This document shows, in pieces, positions 1-10,600 of a DNA stretch of 64,000 nt. A model generated the notes under the pieces. That model was not told the DNA's origin and did no database searches. It saw only the letters and a program-made list of their open reading frames with translations. The stretch spans positions 62,001 through 126,000 of the forward strand of contig JBDVMP010000082.1 of NCBI GenBank assembly GCA_039970095.1. Reading direction: 5' to 3'. The translations under genes and the position numbers were made by a program. How positions within the stretch are numbered: the stretch's first letter is position 1; each line of letters starts with the position of its first letter. The DNA comes from JAMZMI01 sp039970095 (GTDB lineage: Bacteria; Bacteroidota; Bacteroidia; Cytophagales; Cyclobacteriaceae).

Positions 1-1199
1 TGGCAAGATCTTGCGTCCGTTAATTTATTCTCAGAATCTATCAACTCTACCTGCATTTGATAGAGCCACGGATTCTCAAGTTCCCATTTTCTGAACTTTT
101 CCAATCTTATTGGAATTTTCAAATAGTTGACACCATAACCCATTTTGAGCCTTGTTTGCCTCCCATCCGTTGGTTTATCCAGATCTCCAACCCCAGGCAC
201 AAACGTGGTAGTGGGCAAAAATTCTAATGGCTTCAATTCCGCGGTTTCAAAGTTTTGCCCAAAGACCGAAAGCCTCAGTTTGACGTCCTCTGGATATTGG
301 TAATAATTGTTTATCTCGATCCACAATTCAGCAATGGAGTCCTCCAGAACAGGACGTACAAATATGTCGTTGATATGTAGTGGAGACCGGGTTTCGAGAT
401 AACAACCTTGATAAATACCCATACCTGCCGGACCATGATGCCATCCTTCTTTGGGGTCATCATAACCAGGCCCAGTGGCAGCATATATCTTGTCTCCTAC
501 CGCGTGATTACCAGTAGCATCATTAGCGCCAGTGGTGGGGAAATCATTCTCTACTTTTACAAGAAGCTTGTTCGTACCCTTTTTTGCAACTTTAGTAATA
601 TCAAATTCAAAAGGGGCGAAAAAACCTTCGTGTGAGCCGATGTATCGACCATTGAGAAAGATGGAAGCCTTATAATCTACTCCATCGAAATGAATGAACA
701 AACTTCCCCTGGCAAAGTGTTCTTCTGTAAGTTGCAGGTCTTTGAAGTAATACGTAACAGCACGACCTAATGGTGGACCATAGTGCGGAATATTAACTTC
801 TTCCCAACTCCCCATACCATCCAATGTGGATGTGAAATCAGAAAGATCATCGGTTGTTTCTTCTCTCCATTGGAAGTTATCAAGCAACCATTTTTTTCTG
901 GTCACAGGCTGCTTTGGTGCTAAATCGTTTAAAAAAGGTGCATATCTAAGGCGCATTTTAACAAGCTCATCCTCAAGCTCCGCAGCTGTTGACATAGATT
1001 CCTGCACATTGAACGCCGCCGAGGGATCGTGAGAAACAGGTAACTTAACGTCTTCTTTCACTTGAGGCTGGGGAGTTACCAACAAATCTTCTCTTGTTTG
1101 ATATACTGCGGTGCCAATACCTGCAAACTTATCTTGCGCCAAAGACGATGACACCATAGACATTATTAGCAAACTGGTTAAAAGTTCTTTCAAATTCAT
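1..1199 (-). CDS. Glycoside hydrolase family 2-type glycosidase, N-terminal part (runs off the window)
   Basis: Reading minus from an ATG at 1199 gives an open frame of 399 codons with no stop before base 1. It begins with a signal peptide (MNLKELLTSLLIMSMVSSSL then AQ), followed by about 80 poorly conserved residues and then a jelly-roll sugar-binding domain typical of GH2 enzymes. Seen in order: W-E-V-N-I-P-H-Y-G, a Y-Y-F-K strand, F-D-G-V-D-Y-K-A-x-I-F-L-N-G-x-x-I-G-S-H-E-G-F-F-A-P-F-E-F-D-I, and later an immunoglobulin-like stretch ending E-N-P-W-L-Y. Family members are exported beta-galactosidases, beta-glucuronidases and related exo-enzymes; the catalytic barrel lies outside the window, so specificity cannot be read. 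The start overlaps the stop of the gene before it (ATGA, 1196-1199), which implies translational coupling at the distal end of the polysaccharide locus. It is 5'-complete and 3'-truncated only by the window edge. Confidence 0.85.
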   Translation of the reverse strand, partial: MNLKELLTSLLIMSMVSSSLAQDKFAGIGTAVYQTREDLLVTPQPQVKEDVKLPVSHDPSAAFNVQESMSTAAELEDELVKMRLRYAPFLNDLAPKQPVTRKKWLLDNFQWREETTDDLSDFTSTLDGMGSWEEVNIPHYGPPLGRAVTYYFKDLQLTEEHFARGSLFIHFDGVDYKASIFLNGRYIGSHEGFFAPFEFDITKVAKKGTNKLLVKVENDFPTTGANDATGNHAVGDKIYAATGPGYDDPKEGWHHGPAGMGIYQGCYLETRSPLHINDIFVRPVLEDSIAELWIEINNYYQYPEDVKLRLSVFGQNFETAELKPLEFLPTTTFVPGVGDLDKPTDGRQTRLKMGYGVNYLKIPIRLEKFRKWELENPWLYQMQVELIDSENKLTDARSC

Positions 1200-3322
1200 T
1201 CGTCTGTCTTTAATCCACATTGTTCAAAAGGAAATAACTCAATAGGCGACAACTTGTCTCTTATGTTGTATGGGTCAATATCCGTTTCCTTCTGATAATC
1301 AAACCATCGGTTTTCCCGTATCATAAAATCTCCAGTCCTAGTCAGTGGAGTATTAACCAAAACATTAGATTTGATCAGATTAAGTCTTCGATCGCAACTG
1401 GTGAAATAATCTTTGAGTTGAGGATATCGATGCTGATAGGCTTCATTCAAAATATCTACTTCATCCAGTAAACGATACTGGATTATCTTACTTTCAAGGA
1501 AATTGCTCCATTTTTCATCATTCCAAGGAGACTGCCCCACAGCCATTTTGCAATCCAGAAAAGTATTCCCATTTACCTCGTTATCAGACCCTCCATGGCA
1601 AAAAACAGCCGCAAAATTCTTGTAGTGGCCTGGGTTTCCAACTTTATAAAACAAATTATTAAGTATTCGAATACCACCAGAACCATCGTCTATATAAACC
1701 CCAGCCATGCTCGTTTGCATATCCTCAGGTTCTATATTGGAAAAGTAGTTGTAACGAATTGTCGTTCCTCTGGATGATGGGTCTCGTCCAGTATAAATAG
1801 CTCCCATGTCATCTGCCTCAGTACAGACTTCATCAAATCGATTATATTCTATTAGGTGATCATTGCCCATAAAAGCAATCGCTTGATGACGCAAATCATG
1901 AAAATAGCAATGATTGATGATGTTGCTTACCCCATACAGCTTGATGGCCGGTGAATATGCATGATTAATGCGATCTGTATTATAGAAATCTGTATTATAA
2001 ACCCCGTTGTTTCCTGGGGTAAGAGTTAGACGATCTCCACCGCTCAAAATAACTCCTCCGGTACCGGTATTGAATATCATACAATCACTAATGGTCACTT
2101 CTTCAAAATTTCCCTGTTCGACGTACTCTTGTCTGGGTGATCCATCCAAATGATAGGCACGACGATTATTCTGAAGTTTTTGTCCCATACTTATTCCGAC
2201 AGTACCAAGGTTGGAAAACTCACAATTATGAATTCGTATATTGCCACTGTTCTCCAGATACACACCCATACCCCGCGAACAAGTGAATGTGATGCCTTCT
2301 AGGGTCACATTTTTAGTATCTGTGATCACTACCAAAGGATCTTCCATGATTGATACTTCTACAGTAGAATTACTTAGGTCAGTGGGTGGGTATAAATAAA
2401 GATCACCTGTTCTTCGATCCAAATAGTATTCTCCTGGCTGATCAATTTCCTCAAGCAAATTATATGCATAGTAGCCTCGCACACTTAACCCGGCGAGATG
2501 ACGCCAGTTTGTAGAATCTATGTATTCCCGCGTGCTTGTTGTTACACCATACAGGTGCGGTTGGGTCATATCGAACGATCCTTTTTCATAGTTAATTGAC
2601 TTGATCTTTAAGTGGTCGTCGTTGTAACCAAAACTGAACTTGCCATGAAGCCAAATGTCCTGAGCTTGTTTCCATCTCAAAGCCCTATCATACTCAAAAC
2701 CAAATTCAGCGCCTCTATTGGTAAAGTCCCCATCCCGAGGCACTGAGCCCTTATCATAAATCTTCCCAATCATGAGCAATTCATCGCTATTTGGGTAGCG
2801 AGCCAGATTTTGTGGCTGGCCATTTATAAATAACTCCATGGCTGTTGGTTCGGGAATGATTCCGAATCCATGCTGCTTTAGCTCCCCAAAATCATCAATA
2901 CCGACCTCTTTAAGATTAAACTTTATCAGATGTTGTTTACCAGAACTAGGTAGACGATTTAAAATTTTCTTATTCGAAACATTTTGAAATCCTGATCCAT
3001 CAAGAAAACGACCACCATGAAAAACAACTTCCTCTTTATTGTAATTTTTCAGGATTACCGCCCCAATACTTTGATGAATATTTAAGGTCTGACTAAAATG
3101 ATACACTCCACCCATTAGGTTTATGCAAAGAGTATCCTGCTCCCCAAGTTTAGAAAGTTCTTGGATACCTTTTGATACAGTTAAAAATGGTGATTCAATT
3201 GAGCCAACAAAAGAGTCGTTACCTTTTACTGAAACATAAACATCATGCCTTTCTTGAGCTGATAAAGTAAACAGTAATATGGTGAACGTAACAATCGCAA
3301 AACAAAACCCTAATCTGCTCAT
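1196..3322 (-). CDS. Secreted right-handed parallel beta-helix protein, GH141-like
   Basis: This 708-residue protein starts at the ATG at 3322, whose A is the last base of the TAA of the upstream gene (TAATG). A longer frame would need a GTG at 3355 and would put 11 residues in front of the signal peptide, so I reject it. A signal peptide (MSRLGFCFAIVTFTILLFTL, SAQ) precedes a Y-V-S-V-K-G-N-D-S entry strand of a pectate-lyase-like beta helix. The middle has features I associate with GH141-type enzymes: E-L-F-I-N-G, A-R-Y-P-N, D-I-W-L-H-G-x-F, and P-G-E-Y-Y-L-D-R followed by L-Y-L-Y-P-P. Repeated short strands (I-R-I-H-N-C-E-F, V-T-I-S-D-C) build the helix, with G-G-V-I-L-S-G-G-D and D-D-M-G-A-I-Y-T in late turns. 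GH141 includes fucosidase and xylanase members. The fold is secure; the family is an inference and the substrate is open. Confidence 0.75.
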   Translation of the reverse strand: MSRLGFCFAIVTFTILLFTLSAQERHDVYVSVKGNDSFVGSIESPFLTVSKGIQELSKLGEQDTLCINLMGGVYHFSQTLNIHQSIGAVILKNYNKEEVVFHGGRFLDGSGFQNVSNKKILNRLPSSGKQHLIKFNLKEVGIDDFGELKQHGFGIIPEPTAMELFINGQPQNLARYPNSDELLMIGKIYDKGSVPRDGDFTNRGAEFGFEYDRALRWKQAQDIWLHGKFSFGYNDDHLKIKSINYEKGSFDMTQPHLYGVTTSTREYIDSTNWRHLAGLSVRGYYAYNLLEEIDQPGEYYLDRRTGDLYLYPPTDLSNSTVEVSIMEDPLVVITDTKNVTLEGITFTCSRGMGVYLENSGNIRIHNCEFSNLGTVGISMGQKLQNNRRAYHLDGSPRQEYVEQGNFEEVTISDCMIFNTGTGGVILSGGDRLTLTPGNNGVYNTDFYNTDRINHAYSPAIKLYGVSNIINHCYFHDLRHQAIAFMGNDHLIEYNRFDEVCTEADDMGAIYTGRDPSSRGTTIRYNYFSNIEPEDMQTSMAGVYIDDGSGGIRILNNLFYKVGNPGHYKNFAAVFCHGGSDNEVNGNTFLDCKMAVGQSPWNDEKWSNFLESKIIQYRLLDEVDILNEAYQHRYPQLKDYFTSCDRRLNLIKSNVLVNTPLTRTGDFMIRENRWFDYQKETDIDPYNIRDKLSPIELFPFEQCGLKTDE

Positions 3323-4623
3323 TACTTCATTAATCGTTTGATAATTGTTGTACACTGATTATAGATGCCATCCACTATACCCATGGCCTCTGAAACTTTG
3401 TGTTGAGCGTCCGGATAATTGTCCCACACCTGCCTTGACATTTTTACAATCTCAGAAGCTTCGGTATTGTCTATTTCAAACACCCAATCGCTAAGATTCA
3501 AGTCATAGTACATTTGTCCTTTAATGGTGTCCTCGGGTTGACGCAAATAAAACATTGGGGTTCCCTTTCGCAAAGCGAGGATAGGCGAGTGGCACTCAAA
3601 ACTGTAAACTGAATGCGCTCTGGCATAGATAGATGCAGCTTCATCTGGTAGCCAATAGCCATGTTTTACAACAAAGGGTTTTATATCATTGGGAAGTGGA
3701 TCGATCAATAACTCATCCATAATATCTACCTGATACGTCATCTCAGGACAGACAAGAACCTTATTGCCAGTTTCTCTAACCCATGCAATCATCACTTCTC
3801 GCATTTTGGCATGATCCTTCTCTTTATATTTTGAATTGTGGGCCTCCACTTTAGCAATCTCCTCTTCGGACATACCGGCATTATTGGCCTTGATCTTGTA
3901 GTAAGGAGTATACCTTAATCTCGGTATCACACATACAAATTTCTTTTCCTCCAAGCCATTTTTATCCAAAAATTGCATGGCCTTTTCCTCATTTTTCAGA
4001 TCGCAATAAAAGGTGGCATCAGGTCCGAATATGACAGATTCACCTTTAATACCTCTTCCTGAGAGAACCTCCAGTGATTTGGTCTCACGAGTAAAAATGA
4101 ATGAAGCCTTTTGAAGAACTGAAAAAATATCATCGCTGATTGTCTGGATGGTATCGCCAAATATTCCAAACGGTTTGTTAGTATGCTTTATCCACGCTTT
4201 CAAATTAGATGCACCAACTATGTAAGGTCCAGAACCGTGGATAAGTATGTCTGCCTCGTCCATTGCCGCCAGCACTTCTTCATTGCCTACATTACCCTGA
4301 CTGTCCACCTGTCCATAGATTATATCGACCTCTGGAAAGTTGGACTCCAAAAGCTCCATTACCTGAGTACTATGGCTTTTTTTCCATAAAATAATCTTTG
4401 AGTCTGGCAAGAAGGTTTGAAGAACGCTCAGTAAACCTGGAGTATGAGCTATATCTCCAATATTAACATCTTGCCAACCGGAAACGACCATAATTACCTT
4501 CGGGTTAGGTGTATTTTGCTGAATACATGAAATCAACGAGGATCCCAAATACATTCCTGCACTGACTTTAGCAGTGGATTTTATCCAGCTTCTACGGCTA
4601 TATTTTGATATAAAATTGTTCAT
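3322..4623 (-). CDS. Exported polysaccharide pyruvyl transferase-like protein with Tat-type signal
   Basis: The 433-residue protein is taken from the ATG at 4623; the longer frame begins with GTG inside a hairpin. The N-terminus reads MNNFISKYSRRSWIKSTAKV, a twin-arginine signal (S-R-R-S-W-I-K), followed by S-S-L-I-S-C, which could be a lipobox. The body resembles the polysaccharide pyruvyl transferase fold (PF04230): V-S-G-W-Q-D-V-N-I-G-D near residue 50, D-I-L-I-H-G-S-G-P-Y, K-P-F-G-I-F-G-D-T-I, a glycosyltransferase-like second half with F-V-C-V-I-P-R-L-R, and H-S-V-Y-S-F-E-C-H-S-P with P-M-F-Y-L-R near the C-terminus. Classical members transfer pyruvate from phosphoenolpyruvate in the cytoplasm, so an exported form inside a degradation locus is odd. 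It may bind or modify a polysaccharide in the periplasm; that is inference. It overlaps the next gene by one base. Confidence 0.7.
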   Translation of the reverse strand: MNNFISKYSRRSWIKSTAKVSAGMYLGSSLISCIQQNTPNPKVIMVVSGWQDVNIGDIAHTPGLLSVLQTFLPDSKIILWKKSHSTQVMELLESNFPEVDIIYGQVDSQGNVGNEEVLAAMDEADILIHGSGPYIVGASNLKAWIKHTNKPFGIFGDTIQTISDDIFSVLQKASFIFTRETKSLEVLSGRGIKGESVIFGPDATFYCDLKNEEKAMQFLDKNGLEEKKFVCVIPRLRYTPYYKIKANNAGMSEEEIAKVEAHNSKYKEKDHAKMREVMIAWVRETGNKVLVCPEMTYQVDIMDELLIDPLPNDIKPFVVKHGYWLPDEAASIYARAHSVYSFECHSPILALRKGTPMFYLRQPEDTIKGQMYYDLNLSDWVFEIDNTEASEIVKMSRQVWDNYPDAQHKVSEAMGIVDGIYNQCTTIIKRLMK

Positions 4624-4631
4624 CTTACATG

Positions 4632-4656
4632 GTAAGGGGGCTGAGAGCACCCTTAC
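4632..4656 (-). promoter_or_regulatory. Intergenic hairpin just upstream of the pyruvyl transferase-like gene
   Basis: A 7-bp perfect stem (GTAAGGG/CCCTTAC) extends inward through GCT/AGC. It sits between the stop of the large beta-helix gene and the ATG at 4623, leaving 8 bases to the start codon. There is no T-run right after it on the minus strand, so it looks more like a processing, stability or translation-control element than a full terminator. Confidence 0.5.
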
Positions 4657-4676
4657 TGTTTAGTTTTTATTACAGT

Positions 4677-7600
4677 TTAGTTTTTAATAATTCTCATGTT
4701 CCAGATTGACTTAGACTCTGGCAATTGAACCCGAAGTATATAGATACCTCTACTTACTGGCATATCAATTTGCAGATTATTGGACGTGGCTTGTACTGAT
4801 TGGGAAATATGAACCCGCCCAGCAAGATCAATAACTTCAACTAAAACCTGGCCAACAGGACTTCCTGAGATAAAATCAAGATTTAAAACATCTGTAACCG
4901 GAATAGGGTAAGCCTTCAAATCTAGCTGTGTTTCCTGTTCAAGTACCTTCTCCAAATCAGCTAATTCACCTGCCTTTCTTGCTCCTCCTGAACCAATTGT
5001 GTCTGGCTCTATACCATAGTGAAGTGAATCTTGTATGTACACTGTCATGTGATTATTATCGAAGAAGAAATCAGTATCAATAAGTGAATAATCATTGCTT
5101 TCATCGAACCTGGACCAGTTCGTTGCGTTAATTCTTGTCTGAATTTTACCACTATTCGAATAAGCATGCAGCACTCCAGAACCTCCAAATGAATATTCTA
5201 CATATTTATGGCCCCCAAACTCACCATCAATCAATCCTGAACCCATTACCGCATAGTCAACATTCAAGGCATAAGTAGCTCCCGGCCATTCTTCTGTGAA
5301 GTAATACCGTACTTTAATATCCTCATAAAGAACATCTTGGTTTCCCTCATTGACCAATTTAAAGTGAGGTTTGATTTGATTGTTAGCAAGATGTTTATCT
5401 CCATTCTTATAAACCACTTTTATCATCGGTTCCTGAATGATAGAAGCTTCAGGCTCTTTTCCCCAAATCAAATTGTTGTCATTATATATTGTTACCTTTT
5501 GAGTGATTTGATATTCTGAAGCGCCATTATAACTGTAATCATTACTCTCATCAAAGTCTGTCCAATCGAGTTTTGCAATTCTCAACATCATTTGACCCAG
5601 AGAAGAGTTTGGAAGCAATTCAACATTTGAATCGAAGCTTACCTCCATGTACCAATTCGCACCATCAAGAGCAAAAGTTGTCTTGGTAAAGGACAAATTC
5701 AGGCTAACCTTACCAACTTCAGCCCAGTCGATATACCCGTTTAAGGAATTATGGCCTTCAGAAATAAACCAATATCTCATTGTAACATCTTCCAGATTGA
5801 TAGTGTCGTTGCTAACATTCCATATTTGAAGATGGGGTTTTATCTGATTGTTGTCCAAATCTTGGTCTGCATCCCTCAGCGTTGGATAGAGATATGGTAC
5901 GAGTAGACCTGCTACATCACTGTATAGTGATTTACCCCCAACCTTGTAAGCAGCGATGCGATAAGAATTGATTGCGCTACTGTTGCTCACTGAATCTACG
6001 TATTGTGTAACTCCTGCACTTACAGTATCAATTACCATAAACTCGCCTGAATCAATTGCCCGTTCAATAATAAATCCTAGTTCATCATTTGAATTATCAG
6101 TCCAATGAAGATCAATGGTCCATGGAGATGATACAGATGCGGTCAGATTTGTCGGTTTTTTGGGAACTTCCCCCAGTTCCTTTAGTTGATAACCCACACC
6201 ATCAAATGCTGCTCTAACCACTGATCCAGGAAGATCATCAGAAATGTCAACTTGAAAATCTGTGCTTCCTGTTACTTCTCCTAATAATACCCTATACAAA
6301 CGATCAGGTACTCCATCATTGTCGTTAAGCAATTCAATATTCAAAGAGTTTCTGCTATATGCTTGGTAAGTAGTATCTGCCTCAAGTTTTGCCATTATCT
6401 GCCAATCTTGTGTTGAGGGCGAGATAAAATACAAATAGATATTATAGGTATTAATTGCACTCAATGAGTCATCAACGAGCACCGAAATATCAGGACAATC
6501 CTCTCCCAATTGCATATAAGACTCTACATAGTTCCCATCTATGGTTCCATTGGTAGTTGTTTTATAAGACCAAATATTATCTGTCCCAGAGGTCGAGGAG
6601 GAAATATCCTCGCCAGGCACTACATTACTCAAACTTGCATTAACAAAATAGATTGGATAAGCAACACTCAGGTCGAGTCTATTTGAAAACGGAGAGTTTC
6701 CAGTCAAATTGTAGGCAAATACACGGTAGGAGTAATCCAAGCCTGCAGTCACTGTATCATCCAAAAAGGTAACTGTGTCACTGTATACTGTATCAAGTGT
6801 AACAAATGAGCCAGAACCAATCGCCCTTTGCACAACAAACCCCAATTCATTGTCAGTATTGTCGTTCCAATCTAGTTGTATCGCAGATGATGTTTGATAG
6901 TTTGACACAAGACTCGATGGAGCATTAGGAATATACCCTTCTTCAGAAATCTGATACCCAACACCATCAAAAGCTGCTCTAACCACTGATCCAGGAAGAT
7001 CATCAGAAATGTCAACTTGAAAATCTGCACTGCCTGTTACTTCTCCTAATAATACCCTATACAAACGATCAGGAACGCCATCATTATCGTTAATCAATTC
7101 AATATTCGAAGAGTTTCTGCTATATGCCTGATAAGCAGTATCCTGTGCAAGCTTTGCCATTACCTGCCAGTCCTGTGATGACGGTGAGATAAAGTACAAA
7201 TAAATGTTATAGGAATCAGCAGGATTCAAAGAATCGACCACCAACACCGATATATCAGGACAATCCTCTCCCAATTGCATATAAGACTCTACATAGTTCC
7301 CATCTATGGTTCCATTGGTAGTTGTTTTATAAGACCAAATATCATCTATTCCAGAGGTAGAGGAGTTTATTGCACCACCCGGAAATACATTACTCAGATC
7401 CGCATTGACGAAGTAAATAGGGTAAGGTGGTATTGTGTCGAGTTGATTTGATGATTCGGATAATCCGATTTTATTGTACGCAAAAAGTCGATACGAGTAC
7501 TGGATGCCACTCATTATAGAGTCATCAGTATATGTTTCCACATTGGCATTTACAGTGTCGAGAACAGAAAAATTTTCCGAACTAACGGCTCTCTCTATGA

Positions 7601-10600
7601 TAAACCCATCTTCGTCTCCAGAATTATCCTCCCATATAAACTGAATGGAGTCTGAAGAAAGTGAAACAACACTTAGGTTAGTAGGAGCACTTGGAAGTAT
7701 TCCTAATTCTTTAATTTGATAACCTACACCATCAAATGCTGATCTCACCACTGATCCGGGAAGATCATCAGAAATGTCGACCTGAAAATCAGTACTACCG
7801 TTTACCTCACCTAAAAAGACTCTAAAAAGGCGATCAGGAACTCCGTCATTATCATTAAGCAGCTCCACTCCAGCAGTATTTCGGCTATAGGCCTGGTAAG
7901 CAGTATCTCCCTCAAGCTTCGCCATTATTTGCCAGTCTTGTGTCGAGGGAGATATAAAGTACAAATAGATGTTATAAGTGTGCAATACATTCAATGAGTC
8001 ATCCACAAGCACTGATATATCAGGACAATCCTCTCCCAATTGCATATAAGACTCAACATAATTTCCATCTGTTGTTCCGTTGGTAGTTGTTTTGTAAGAC
8101 CAGGTATTATCTGTGCCAGATACAACAGCGGTAATAGCTCCACCAGGAGACACATTAGACAAACTCGCATTGACAAAGTGAATTGGGTAAGGAGCTATTG
8201 TATCAATCTGGCTGGAAAGTTGAGATGGTCCGGCCAAATTGAAAGCGTAGACTCTATAATAATACCTCGTTTCTCCTACCACAGAGGAATCTATATAACT
8301 GGTTGAATTAGACACCAAACTATCTAAAACATCAAAGGTTCCAGAAGATGTTGCCCGTTCTATAACAAATCCTAACTCATCGTCGGAATTGTCACTCCAA
8401 GTTAATTGAATAGATGACGATGAAAGGATTGTTGCCTGAAGGCTATCAGGAGCATTGGGTGCCGGTGTTTTATCCTTAATTTGATATCCCACTCCATCAA
8501 ATGCAGCTCTTAAGACACTTCCTGGTAAATCATCTGAAATATCAACCTGAAAGCCAGATGTTCCGGTAACTTCTCCTAATAAAACCCGATACAACCGATC
8601 AGGAACTCCATCATTATCATTAAGCAATTCAATATTAGTTGAGTTTCTACTATATGCCTGATAAACTGAATCCTGCTCAAGCTTTGCTAATACCTGCCAA
8701 TTCTGTGAGGCAGGTGAAATAAAGTATAAATAAATGTTGTAGGAATTGGCTGGGCTCAAGGAATCGCTCACAACCACGGAAATATCAGCACAGTCTTCTC
8801 CTAATTGCATATAAGACTCAATATAGTTTCCGTCTATTGTTCCATTAGTTGATGTCTTATAAGACCAAATATTGTCTGTGCCAGAAGTTGATGTACTAAT
8901 TGCACTTCCTGGAATTACATTATTTAAATCCGCATTAACAAAAATGACAGGGTAGATAATTTGTGGTTTAACGGAGGCGGAATAAAATGATGTCCCGTTA
9001 TTGTTATATGATTTTACCCTGTAAACGTATTCTCCATTGATAGAAATATCATAATCAATAAAAGAAGTCTCATTTTCCGAAACTGAATCAATCACTACAA
9101 AGCTTGATTCCATATCACTCCTCTCAATAATGAATCCCAACTCGTTACTAGACTTATCGACCCAACTAAGTGTTAGCGTGGTATCAACTGTATTCAAAAT
9201 GGCATTTACAGCAGTAGGCGCGGCTGGGATTCCGAAAGTGTTTATGGAGAATATACTTGAGCAACCTTGGACACCATTTGAATTGAATGCTAGAATTCGA
9301 TAATCATATTTAGAGTCGACTCCAATACCTGTATCTAAATAATCAGTCACGTTATTAAAGACTGTATCAATAACCGAGAAAGGAGTCGCCAAATCAATAT
9401 TCTGCCTTCGCTCAACAACAAAACCATCTTCGTTCGATGAATTATCAACCCAGCTTATCAATATTCCCTCTCCATTTACGTAAGTCCCGGTTATGCTATC
9501 AGCTGCTTCCGGTTGTCCGGGAGAAGAAACAGAATACACCAGGCGCATAGCAGGCACACCATCACCTTTATCCTCGGCGCGATCTAACCAATGCCTGTTT
9601 TGAATTTCTGGCTCGTTAGGATTCACTCTTAGAAAAACCCATTCTCCTCCAATTGCTCCATTTGAATATTGATTCTTAACGAAATCCTTTAGTTCGGACG
9701 CACCAATCCCGTTTGTGGAAGCCACTTGGCGTTTGTTTCCAGTAGTTTCTGGATCAATAAATGAATTTTGGATAAGAGAGGAACTATCCTGATTCGCGCC
9801 AGCATACTCACCATCAAAATAATCATCTATGCTCACTACGTCAGTACTCCTAAATGGGATGGCCCATAGGTCAGCAATCAAATCATCCACTGGACTCGTA
9901 TTATCAAGTAAAACATGAAAATTAGCCTCAGTTAAATCACTAGAGCTCAAATCTGTAGGCAACTGAATCGGATACACTCCAACACCGCATGCATCTGTTC
10001 CGCTTCTTCCAACGAGTATAACACTGCCATTAGAATTAAATGAAATATTATTATTGGCCGTATTTCTAACCATCCACTGATTATTATCACTGGAAGGTTG
10101 TATTCTAATTTTAGCCCCACTGAGTGTAGTAAATTCATCCTGAGGTAACCAGGAAGTGGATCCGTATTGACATAGGCTTTGAATTTGCCATTCATATGTG
10201 GTATTTTCCTCCAGACCAGACATATAAAACTCTTCCGAACTTATGGAATCAACTTCAATCCACTCAGAGCCACCGGATGGTCTGAAACGAATATTCTCAT
10301 ATTGCGTCACTCTGAAATCTGACCAACGAATACCTGCACTAGTCGCCAAGATATCAAACAACAGAACATTTGAAGGTCCTTGGCATGTTGCTTCAATTAA
10401 GGTTGTAAATTGTATAGTGTCTGACCAAGAACTCTCTAAGCCTGCTCCACTAGCTCTAACTTGACTTTCGTATTCTCCTAATTCGGTTAAACCTTGAATA
10501 CTATATGCTGTATCGGTCAAGTTGTTAACATAGAACCAGGTTGTATCGGATTGGTATTTATATCTTACATCATAGTTTATCGAATTAGCCGTTGAATTCC

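Noticed and set aside
6184..8951. CRISPR array
   Set aside because: The repeats are long, coding, in frame and 765 bases apart; they are protein-domain repeats.
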